NCBI GenBank assembly: GCA_001466705.2
Contig: LATX02000008.1
Location: 87,478 to 151,477, forward strand
DNA: 64,000 nucleotides
From: Moniliophthora roreri
Taxonomy: Eukaryota > Basidiomycota > Agaricomycetes > Agaricales > Marasmiaceae
Reading direction: 5' to 3'
Shown here: in pieces, positions 25,252 to 35,130 of the stretch
How the letters are laid out: each line of letters begins with the position of its first letter
How positions within the stretch are numbered: the stretch's first letter is position 1
The notes under the pieces: model-generated
Databases searched by the model: none
What the model was told of the DNA's origin: nothing
What the model saw: the letters and a program-made list of their open reading frames with translations, nothing else
Made by a program: the position numbers and the translations under genes

Positions 25252-25850
25252 TTACGAGTGTTTTCGGATATGGGCTATTAACCTCTTCACAATGCTTCTC
25301 CGATCTGGTTCACGACCGGTCTTCCAATTAGCACTACCGCCAAACTTTGCAAACCGCGTAGGCCGGCTATCCGTTCTCTCAATATGTGGTCGCTTTTCAT
25401 TGTCGAGAACGGGAACGATGGTAAAACATTTGTTTGTTTTACGACTGGATCGCAGAATCAAGAATGACCTGTGCTTTTCCATGTTCGCAGTGGCCTCGGA
25501 AACGAGAGGAGTACCAACTCGAATGTCTCCTGATCGGCAGTTCTAGTAGTATTCTTCGGGGAGAAATTGTTCGCAGCAGGATGATATGGCGTAGTCCTCG
25601 GAGGAGCCAAACGTGTACAAGCAACTCGCGCAATCGACCTTGGCAATGATAGAATCAAGTGAGAGGCTTTCGGTCGGTGTCGCAGGTGAATACGTCAAGT
25701 GGATGCTGTCCCGACAGTCTCGCTCTCTGTCTGTGATATGCTATGACGGAGTTGTGTTAGCACATAAACGCGATGAGAAACGTGTGCTTACCAGCTCCCA
25801 GGTCTGTAAGGTAGGGAAGACCGTGTGACATGCTGGGCATGGATAGAGTG
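25252..25850 (-). pseudogene. possible damaged gene, unknown function
   Basis: On the minus strand a Cys-containing frame (CPACHTVFPTLQTWEL) meets a good donor GTAAGC near 25793, and after CATAG a second exon reads HITDRERDCRDSIHLTYSPA, later IIAKVDCASCLYTFGSSEDY and CEQFLPEEYY. An in-frame TAG follows, and the same frame then continues VGTPLVSEATANMEKHRSFL to a stop at 25252. The uniform protein-like composition on both sides of the TAG suggests a broken gene, but no start was found and I recognise no family. Confidence 0.25.
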
Positions 25851-26834
25851 AAGGGGACTAAAGATGCGACAAATGAGTGGAGATATTTGAAAGCTAAAAG
25901 TGTGATAAGAAGTGTANCATGATGCGTAGCAGATAGTACAGATAGATCGCATTGTGGTAAGGTGTTTGAAAAGAATCCAGAGTGAGTGTTCTCAGTTTTA
26001 TCGCGGGTGCATTTAAGGTTCCGAAGGTTCCATTTTTGGAGCTTTCGCAGTCGCGGATGAGGTGGCGCCAAGGCTGGAGGATCTGAGACCCGTACAGTCC
26101 AACTGAGCGGAACGCATACGGTTGTCATTCGTGCATTGCCTTGAATTGGATGTTTTACGCGCATTTGAAATGCTTCCAACTGCTTTATACATGCCCCAGA
26201 ATACTTGAAAAACCAAGGCAAGAATCAGAACCGTGATCAGGAGGCAGAAATACACCACGTACTATGCTCAGACTATGCTCTGAGTTCAAACGCCTGTGAA
26301 TATCCAGCTGTTGTGGCCCTTTGGGTAGAAAGAGAAGCTCAGAAAGCTATCCTTGGCTCCGAACATTATTCTGCGCCTGAATATGGATTCGGAAATTATT
26401 TGGCGTCAGTTACGAGTTCGGAATGAAATGGAGAAATCGTCTTTTACCCTTGCAAATGTTGGGGGGATTTCCCGCCAAATTTCGTGCCTTGCACAGCCTC
26501 GTAAATTTCCACGCCCTATTCCCATGGTCATGTGATTGATGGTATTTCCTCACCAGCGCAAAAATCGTCTTTTATCCAACAGATGGGGGCGCGTAGTACA
26601 TTGGCTGCGTGGTTTTTGCCTGCGAGGAGCTAGCCGAAGGCTGGGCGACGAGTAGGCAAGATAAGGGACACGGACTCCTCGTATTCCGGGCTGCAAGAAG
26701 CTGGCCAAATTTGAAGGTGAAAAACGGCACCTTGCGGTTCGAGTGTCTCTAGCCATGGTGTCTACTCTTTGAGTCCTCAGAATCTCCTGGAAGGCCGAAC
26801 TCGTACATGTCGGTGGTTTACGCCGACCCACTTG
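25851..26834. other. intergenic with assembly gap
   Basis: Contains a single N at 25917. Open frames are short; nothing recognised. Confidence 0.35.
25917..25917. other. assembly gap or ambiguous base (single N)
   Basis: Single N in the intergenic region downstream of repeat-free sequence; length of any gap unknown. Confidence 0.8.
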
Positions 26835-28560
26835 AACTAGTTGAAGTTTGGGACAGGGGTCGAGGTGGTGAGACGAGAAACGGGATTGTTCCCACGCTCT
26901 GCATGACCTCTCCTCCCGCCAGCGTCAGTGTCACTGTATCGATTCATGCTCATGGACTCAAAGCTCAGAAGACGATAAAATGGACAAAAAATGGGCATGA
27001 TTCCCAGAGAGACCTCAACACCCGCGGCGAGAAGACGATTCCAAATTTGATCAAAAAAAAAAAATTACTGGAGTCAGAACGTTAATGCTTCGATAGTTCG
27101 TACCAAGTATAAGCCTTTTCCTGATCTTGTTTCAACTTTTCCTAATGTATTCCTATTCTCAGGACGACTTCGGCATCAATTGGCCTATCTGGTATTCATC
27201 TCTACCATCAACGTTCACTCCCGTACGAAAATATGCTATGGGCCTAGGGGACGTCAGAATCTAGAATTATGGTCTCGAACGGGTTTAGAGAGAAAATCCG
27301 GGACGGATGCTCATTGTGAGTTATCCTTTATTTTCACGTCTTGTGTTGATAACTGACCTTTTCGGTCTGCCAGCTGTTGACCGACCAAATTCAAATGCAA
27401 GGTGAACATCATTTCCGCCGCGTGCTATCTCCACTAAATCAAGGAATGAAAGCATCCGCACAGAAGTTGTTGGACTGTTCCCGATAGCCGCCAAAACCGC
27501 CAAAAAAAAGGAAAGAGACGATTCACTTTTGCTGAAGAACTCGTATGGGGCTCGCCGGCGTGTATGCCAAGATGAGGTATCCGAAGATGAGCAAACACTG
27601 CCGATTCCCTTTGTTTGCATCATGCTGACGGTGGCCTTGCACTAATGAAGGGCTATTCACTTGGCGCTGTACGGTCGCGATATATTGTTTTGGTCAAAAT
27701 TGACCGAGCTTCCCAAATAGCTAGGTGTGTGCATTTCATCTTCTGCAAGGCCAGAGCTCAATCTTGAACACAGTGTCATTTCGAAAACCTCATGTTTTCC
27801 TCTTTGAGCTCTGCATGAAGGTATTTATCAGTCATCGTAGTTCTGTTTACCGGAACCGATCGCGAAGGCGACATAGCAACTTGGAAGACAGATTTCCAAT
27901 CTGTGCCCTGGAAGGAACGTGTCAAGATGTCAAGATCACAAGTATACCGATGGTTGACTCCGCGAGTCGATATGGTAAGCATTCCCAAAATTCCGTACAG
28001 TTCCAGTTCTTCACTCACAAGAGGTCACCACAGGAGATCAATCCCCGTCATTCATCGCATCTCACCGTACTTTTGAGCAATGTGAAAGGAGAGGCCTCGA
28101 AGCCTTGTTGGTGAAACCGATTGTGACCATCATCGGAGGGAACTGCAAACGGAGTAACGTGGTTTAGGTGGGAGCGAGCGTTCCCCTTACTGCTGTAGCA
28201 GGGCTCTGATCTTGATAGGCGCTTTAGGTTAGCTTTTGGATGCCGGACTACGAGGTTGAGATATCTGGTGTTGTCGAAAAGGTGACACGAAATTTATTCG
28301 AGATAACGCTCCACTAAACTTGATTTCCAGATCGAGGGAAGCTTATGCGAACCTCACGCTGGCCTGGACGATTCGAGACTTTTCTCCCTCCGAGATGTTC
28401 GGATGTTCTTCACATAACATAGAACTTGAAGGAGGCCTCGACTTGGAAACTTTTGTACTTTCATGACCATGTTCACTTTGGCGTCTGCCTATTATTTGTA
28501 CAATGTTTGGCAAAAGCTTCGGTGCGCATGACGCGTGAGGTGTGATTTTCGACCCCTTTT
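26835..28560. repeat. 1.7-kb dispersed repeat, copy A
   Basis: Aligns end to end in direct orientation with 33182-34925, from GAAGTTTGGGACA at the left to GCGCATGACGCGTGAGG and CGACCCCTTTT at the right, with scattered substitutions and small indels. Shared landmarks are CCCACGCTCTGCATGACCTC, an A-run followed by GGAGTCAGAACG, ATTCAAATGCAAG, and a stretch whose plus-strand translation FQSVPWKERVKMSRSQVYRW precedes a GTAAGC donor-like site. No terminal inverted repeats, transposase or reverse transcriptase seen. Reading frames on either strand differ between copies by frameshifts, so any gene inside is dead. It may be an unclassified transposon fragment or a segmental duplication. Confidence 0.75.
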
Positions 28561-28816
28561 CGGGAGGTGGGGAAGCTCTGTTTTCTCTGCGACTCCGAGT
28601 TACGTCGCGCAGTGCACTTTATGAACCTCGAGTCATCGTGGGCGCGACTTGAAACTGCGTGAATTCTAGTGCGTTTCTTCGTTAACGATAGTCTAGTAAT
28701 CCTTTTCGCTGACCTGTGTTCTCAGAGTACTCGTAAAGATTATGAACGCACACAATAACAGTCAAGTATGCATCAGAAGGAAACAGTGCACTCCTCAGTG
28801 AGAGACGTGATCTGGG
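28561..28816. other. intergenic
   Basis: Short stretch between repeat copy A and the MITE-like element; nothing recognised. Confidence 0.3.
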
Positions 28817-28822
28817 GGACTA

Positions 28823-29183
28823 CTAGTGATGTTGCGGGCCTGGCTCGGCTCAAAGCCCCGGGCTTAGGCCTGGCTTGAGAGGGCTCAGGCTCACCAAACA
28901 TCGAGCCCGAGCCTTGAGCCGCCAGAAGCCCGAGCCGCCAGAAGCCCGAGCCATAGGCAGGGCCCGGCTTAGGCCAGGGCTTTTGGGTATCACTTGCCTA
29001 CACCCACGGGCTGCACTTTCCATCATATCGTCTAGGGCTCAAGCCCTGGGCTTGGGCTTTCAAAAATGCAAGCCCGAGCCCTGAGCCGGTCGAAGCCCTA
29101 CAGTAGGGCTTGGCTCGGCTTTGTGAGCCCCGGCTCGGTCAGGCCTGGCTTCAGGGCTTGAGCCGAGCCCCCAACATCACTAG
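28823..29183. mobile_element. 361-bp MITE-like element with TIRs and 6-bp TSD
   Basis: The left end reads CTAGTGATGTTG and the right end CAACATCACTAG, perfect 12-base inverted termini that extend imperfectly into GGGC-GGCTCGGCTCAA. GGACTA occurs directly on both sides (28817-28822 and 29184-29189), a target-site duplication. The interior is low-complexity, built from words such as GAGCCCGAGCC and GGCTCGGGC in both orientations, giving extensive self-complementarity. No coding capacity. This fits a non-autonomous DNA transposon; no autonomous partner is in the window. Confidence 0.8.
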
Positions 29184-29189
29184 GGACTA

Positions 29190-29622
29190 GAAGTGGTGAT
29201 GAAATTTTATACATGGTGAGGCGATGGGACTGGTTAAAATGCGTTTTCTAATGGTGTCTTGGCCGAATTGGGTCACCTCATCGTATGTCAATAGCTGCGT
29301 TCGCCTTGTATCGGATGCACTTTTCGCTACAACCTCTTGCCTGCCCACGACACTCATTCCGAAGAACTGCCATTTGTCAGCCCTGGTCAGCACTCGATTG
29401 CGGGATAACATACCTGGACTATCACAGCACCTTTATCCAGGGTCCATATTTAGGCATCTGGATCATAACGCCGCTTCGCCAGGCAGGGTTTTCAAACCGA
29501 TTTCCTGTATCAACATTTCTGATATATTCCCCCAGGTTAACAAATCCCTGGTAGCTCTCACAATACTCCACGATACGCCACCTTACCAAAAAAATAACCG
29601 CAAATATTGGTGATGTCTTCCC
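29190..29622. other. intergenic or part of an upstream exon
   Basis: Plus-strand frame 29224-29613 could belong to the gene that follows, but no convincing junction was found. Confidence 0.25.
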
Positions 29623-30134
29623 ATGTGTGTGATTGGTCCGATAGCTGACCAAAGTTATACCAAGAAGATAGTTCTCAAGCTGGTGTCGAGAGGTCTTAGG
29701 AAGCTGTTTACCAAGTGGTACGATGTAAAGAGTTGTGCAAAAACAATCTACGCGATGCGCCTGATTGGCACTCGGGCCAATATTCTCGGTAAGGTGGAGT
29801 ACTACACATTACATCGACTGCGACAAGCTCTTACAGACCCTTCCTTCTCGTTCCTCGCCTACGTAATACCTATTCGAAAGCACAACCGATAGCTGATAGT
29901 TCGTTTACTGAGCTCTTTCAGTATACGGGGAAGTGCCGCCTGCGGCGGCGCCTCACCTTGCTTGTCTTCAATGGAATAGAAGTAGGTGCCGAAAAAATAA
30001 CAGACTTGGCCATGAAGCTAAATCTTTCGGAGGATCTAGAATGGGCCACAGATCCAGATTCTGTTTCAACAACTGCTATGAGTGCAGTAATATCGAACCT
30101 GGTTTACCTTGTTGCACGAGTTCAAGGGTGCTGA
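29623..30134 (+). CDS. possible gene of unknown function, 5' end unresolved
   Basis: Two segments join well across a 49-base intron (29873-29921, GTAATA to TTTCAG): VEYYTLHRLRQALTDPSFSF and LAY, then YTGKCRLRRRLTLLVFNG and GAEKITDLAMKLNLSEDLEW, ending VYLVARVQGC with TGA at 30132-30134. The protein is soluble and helix-rich. The start given is only the start of the open frame; a true ATG may lie further upstream in 29.2-29.6 kb. No family recognised. Confidence 0.35.
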
Positions 30135-30436
30135 AGTCTTTTCGCGTGTTGCCCCGGCAGTCAGAGTGGAAGGCCATGAGCACTGAGCCGTAGTGCCGAC
30201 GGGACAGGTATCTAGCCTTTTATACGATATAGGTTCCGACGGCTGAATTCGAAGGATATTGACAAGCAAGGTGAATTCCTTCTCTCAAGTCCTTAGTCCA
30301 ATACATATCTCACGACTCAGTATCCCGGGTAGACCTCCCCGCTTGATCAGTCATCCATTGGAATAGGCGACTTAGAAATGCTTGTTAATGATTCCGTGGC
30401 GAGCCCGAGAATTCAAAATACCCCACAATGGCAACA
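30135..30436. other. intergenic
   Basis: 5' flank of the epoxide hydrolase gene; nothing recognised. Confidence 0.35.
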
Positions 30437-30443
30437 TATAAAG
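30437..30443 (+). promoter_or_regulatory. TATA box of the epoxide hydrolase gene
   Basis: TATAAAG, 37 bases upstream of the ATG at 30474. Confidence 0.5.
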
Positions 30444-30473
30444 ACGTTGTGTCCCTTCTGTCTACTTAACACC

Positions 30474-32039
30474 ATGTCTTCCTTCAAGATCGCCGTACCA
30501 GACGAAGCTCTTGACCTACTGAAAAAGAAACTAGAGCTCACTCGCCTTCCCGACGAAATCGGCGAAGCAGGATGGGACTACGGTGCACCTCTCGCCGATA
30601 TTCGCAGGCTGCTCGCCAGATGGAAGGATGGATATGACTGGAGGAAGTACGAGAAAGTCCTGAATGAGGAGCTACCGCAATACACGAGGGATATCGAGGT
30701 TGAGGGGCATGGAGTGCTGAATATTCACTACGTTCACAAGAAGAGTGAAGTGGCGAATGCCATCCCGTTGTTGTTCGTTCATGGATGTAAGTGGTCCTGT
30801 TGTTCATGCTTGATTGTGACCACTAACGAATGTGGCAGGGCCTGGAAGCTTCCTCGAACTCAGGAAGATCTTGCCGCTGTTGACGGCTACTGAACCGGGA
30901 ATGCCCAGCTTCCATGTCGTTGGCTTGGGTCTTCCTGGGTTTGGCTTCTCTGAAGGAACAAAGAAGAAGGGGTTCGACCTACCGAAATACGCCGAGGTCT
31001 GTTCTCTGTTCTTTCATGATGTCGGCTTACTCAGAGTAGTGGTAATCTGAAACCCCAGGTTGGTCATAAACTCATGCTGGCGCTTGGGTATACGGAATAT
31101 GGTATGTTGCGAGTTTCTCGCCATCATCAAAACTGTTCATTCATCATGGCTTGCGTTTACAGTCACGCAAGGTGGAGATTGGGGCTGGGGTGTACGTTTC
31201 ATCTCATCCGCGGCACCAGCTCATCCTCATGCTCTCTGTTCAAGGTTACCCGCACCATGGCTTCTATATACGGTGGCAAACACGTCAAGGCTTGGCACAC
31301 CAATCTCCCACTGTATGCTTCCATCTTCACCGCTCTTCCCGTTCTCACTTGATATTTGCATTCTAGTGTGTCTGGCCCTCCAGAAGATGCCGACCCCACA
31401 AAATATGACAAGGAAGACCTCGAACGGCTCGAGCGATCGGAGTGGTTCCGGACGAAAGGATACGGCTACTTCCTAGAACAGTCAACGCAGCCCCAAACCA
31501 TTGGGTATAGCCTGACAGATTCGCCAGTCGGTCTTCTAGCATGGATTTATGAGAAAATGGTAGTCTGGACAGATGCATATCCTTGGGATGACGATGAAGG
31601 TACATTTTTCTCTCTCTCCAGTTGGCGCAGTGAATCAACTAATATGACGACTTCAGTTCTGACTTGGATATCCGTATACTGGTTCTCGCGATCAGGACCA
31701 GCAGCCTCGTTAAGAATATACTATGAGTACACTGAGTCAGGTGGACCTGAAGCTGTCCCGATGCCTACAATTCCAGCTGGATATTCGTTCTTCCCGAAAG
31801 AGATCATTATAAGCCCAAAGTCGTAAGTGTTCTCGCTCTCTGAATTATCGTACTTGTTCTGACTACGATCTTATAGATGGTACACTGACAAAAATATTGT
31901 TTTCATTTCGAACCATGAACGTGGTGGGCATTTCGCGGCACATGAGCAGCCAGACAAATTAGCTGGAGATTTGAGGAACATGTTTGGGAAAGGCGGACCA
32001 GCGTATGGGGTTGTTCCTGGAAAAGACGGGTATGAATAG
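30474..32039 (+). CDS. epoxide hydrolase, microsomal (EPHX1-like) family
   Basis: Adds water to epoxides to give diols; an alpha/beta hydrolase with the N-terminal EHN domain. ATG at 30474 begins [20 protein letters not shown], the EHN start; an upstream in-frame ATG at 30378 is less likely because the TATA box at 30437 lies between. Exons in order: [19 protein letters not shown] (oxyanion HGWPGS), [33 protein letters not shown] with nucleophile Asp in [83 protein letters not shown] (probable catalytic Glu) and [13 protein letters not shown] with the catalytic His. Junctions fit a GTACGT donor after GGDWGWG. It ends KDGYE and TAG at 32037-32039. All triad residues are present. No N-terminal membrane anchor, so probably soluble. 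Confidence 0.92.
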
Positions 32040-33181
32040 TAGAACACCTGCAGGTTCACTTCAAGCCGGACCGCCGAGTTTTCTTCTACAAAGCATATTC
32101 GAATGAATCAAATTCCTTTGCACCATCGTTAACTCAAAACCGCATTATGAACTTCGTGCGCGTTCACCCCGCTGGATGAAATCTTTCTCAGCCTCTCCGC
32201 TGTCAGACAAATATGAAACCACGTACTTGTGATTACCCCACTTTCCTAAAGCCTTTGTTCATCTTTCGAGTAGAGCTCGAGTATTAGATAGTCCGCTAAA
32301 TTCTCGCCGGCAAGTATAGAAATGCACACCGTGCCTGTTCTTGACAGTTGATGGGTCCCGTCAAATAGTACCCGTCGCCGTCCTGTCATACTAGCGTGAA
32401 CGGGACAGCCGTGTACCGTTGACTGACTAGCAAAAACGGACTCAAACGGATTTTAACCGTTTGAACGGGTTGGTGAGCGCTAGATGGGCGCTACTACATC
32501 TTGCGCGAGCTGGATGGGCTATTCGTCGACCCTGTCAGGTATGGCAAGACCCCTTGGGGTGATCAAAATGTCAGTCCTCAGCGTTTTCGACCATATTTTC
32601 AGACCAAGTGACTCACCGGAATCTTTAGTAAACAGCAATGGTACCCACTTTGGGGCACCCAGGAGATGAAATTTCCACTAGCCAACCAGAAAACTTGAAG
32701 TCGGCTCTTTCCTATCATAAATGAAGCCTAAAGGAGCTGATTATAGTCCACATTATTGGGAAACAACATCAATCCTCACCGAACACCCGTCAATGGCCGT
32801 TTTATACCGTCCGAGTACCGTGCCGTCCCGTTCAAGCCTAGGATGAGACCGGATGGTTTGTAGCGAACTGTAACCGCCAATAGTTTGCCACTGATGGCCG
32901 TGACCCGTCGAGGACACGATACGCATCCCTAGGCGGGAGAACCAGAAAGGCTTGAGTCCAGTGGGATCGTGATGGGCGAGTCCCAAGTTTGCGTGTAGGA
33001 TTTGCGTCTAGTAATTGGGTTGATCTCGAAGTCCGCCTTGAGGGTCTCGTCATCATGCGAAAGGTTGAAGATAGAGTCGAAAGTCAACTGAAAGACCCGT
33101 AACAAGTCATTACCAGTGATAATCCAACGATCACAGAATAAACTGCATGTCGGCGTTATGCGGGTTTTTCTGTATATGTAT
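32040..33181. other. intergenic with a decayed inverted repeat
   Basis: No gene recognised. TACCGTGCCGTCCCGTTCAA at about 32817-32836 is an imperfect inverted copy of sequence at about 32385-32420 (TGAACGGGACAGCCGTGTAC), and GTCCCGT/ACGGGAC words recur, suggesting an old foldback element between 32341 and 32905. Confidence 0.4.
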
Positions 33182-34925
33182 CTTTTTGAAGTTTGGGACA
33201 AGGCGGTGGTCGAGGTGGTGAGTGAGACGAGAGCGCGTAACGGGATCGTTCCCACGCTCTGCATGACCTCTTTCCCTCTTCAGCCTTGTCAGTCACTGTC
33301 TCGATTCGTGCTCATGGCCTCAAAACCCAAAAGACGATAAAATGGACAAAAATGGGTTCAATTCCCAGAGAGACCTCAACACACCCGCAGCAAGAAGACG
33401 ATTCCAAATCTGATCAAAAAAAAAAAAAAATTCCCGGAGTCAGAACGTCAACGCTTCGATAGTTCGTACCAAGTATACGCCTTTTCCTGATCTTGTCTCC
33501 ACTCTTTCTAATGTATTCCTAATTTCAGGACGATTTCGGCATCGATTGGCCTGTCTGGTACTCATTTCTACTATCGAAGTTCACTCCTGTACGAAAATAT
33601 GTTATCGGCCTGGGGCACGTCAGAACCTGGAACTATGGACTCGAATAGGTTTAGAGGGAAAATCCAGGACGGATAGCATTGTGAGTTATCCTTTTTTTCG
33701 CGTCTTGGGTTGATAAATGACCTTTTCGGTCTGCCAGCTGTCGACCGACCAAATTCAAATGCAAGATGAACATTATCTCCCCTAGATCGAGGCTGATATG
33801 GAAGCATCTGCGTAGAAGCCATTAGATGGTCCCCGGTAGCCTCCAAAAAAAAGGAAAGAAACGATTCATCTTCTCCGAAGAACTCGCATGGGGCTTGCCG
33901 GCGTATATGCCAAGATGAGGTGTCCGAAGGTGAACAAACACTGCCGATTCCCACTTGTTTCCGTTATGCTGACGGTGGCCTTGCACTAGTGAAGGGATAT
34001 CAACTCGGCGCTGTACGGTTGTGATTTACTTCTTTGGTCAAAATAGATTGGGCTTCTGAAATAGCTAGGTGTGTGCATTTCGTCTTCTGCAAGGCCAGAA
34101 CTAAATCCTGAACATAGTATCATTTCGAAAACCTCATGTTTTTCTCTTTGAGCTTTGCATGAATGTACTCACCAGCCATCGTGGTTCTGTTTACCGGAAT
34201 CGATTGCGAAAGCGACAGAGCAACTCGGGAAGACGGATTTCCAATCCATGCCCTGGAAGGAACGTGTCAAGATGTCAAGATCACAAGTATACCGATGGTT
34301 GACTCCGCGAGTCGGTATGGTAAGCACTCCCAAAACTCCGTTCAGTTCCAGTTCTTCACTCACAAGAGGTCACCACAGGAAATAGGAATTACGCAATCTC
34401 CGTCATCCATCACATCTGGCCGTACTTTCGAGCAATGTGAAGGCAGAGGGCTCGAGGCGTTGTTGGTGAAACCGGTCGTGAACATCATCGGAGGGAACTA
34501 CAAACGGGGTATACGTGGTTTAGGTGGGAGCGAGCGTTCCCCTTACTACTGTAGCAGGGCTCTGATCTTGGTAGGCGCTTTAGGTTAGCCTTTGGATGCC
34601 GGACTACGAGGTTGAGATATCTGGTGTTGTCGAAAAGGTGATACGAAATTTGTTCGAGATAACCCTCCACTAAACTTGTTTCCAGATCGAGGGAAGCTTA
34701 TGCGAACCCCACGCTAGCGTTGGTCTGGACGATTCGAGACTTTTCCCCCTCTGAGAGGTTCGGATATTCTTTACATAACATAGAACTTGAAGGAGGCCTC
34801 GACTTGGCTTTTGTACTTTCGTGGACCATGTTCACTTTGGTGTCTAAATCTGCCTATTATTTGTACAATGTTTGGCAAAAGCTTTGGCGCGCATGACGCG
34901 TGAGGCGTGTTTCGACCCCTTTTTC
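33182..34925. repeat. 1.7-kb dispersed repeat, copy B
   Basis: Direct copy of 26835-28560. It carries the same internal plus-strand segment (FQSMPWKERVKMSRSQVYRW) and a minus-strand frame (SDTSSWHIRRQAPCEFF) matching copy A. The ends coincide with those of copy A within a few bases; no flanking direct repeat is obvious. Confidence 0.75.
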
Positions 34926-35130
34926 GTTCTGTCCTAGTGCCACGGTTCTGCCACAATAACTTGACATATATGTTCTTCATTCTTCTGCCGCTCCTTTGAT
35001 CATTCTGCCACAAATTTGCATCGAATCATTAAAAAGTGAGTATGTCTTTCATTCTACTTCCACTTTGCTGATACAGGCTTTTTCCCAGACTCGTTATCCA
35101 AGTTCATCAAGTTACCGTTACAACGACACA

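Noticed and set aside
26013..26258. Small membrane protein with a leading hydrophobic stretch (minus)
   Set aside because: The apparent start is GTG, no ATG precedes the hydrophobic stretch, and no family or splice evidence.
28870..29090. Plus-strand ORF rich in Arg/Ala/Pro
   Set aside because: It is a by-product of the GC-rich repeated words inside the MITE-like element.
31180..31260. Suspected frameshift after GGDWGWG in the epoxide hydrolase
   Set aside because: Using the GTACGT donor after GGT instead of the upstream GTGTAC restores phase 0 into [11 protein letters not shown], so the gene is intact.
34996..35130. Extending the kinase-like gene upstream of 35131
   Set aside because: The extra residues are not protein-like, and the ATG at 35131 follows a normal 5' leader.
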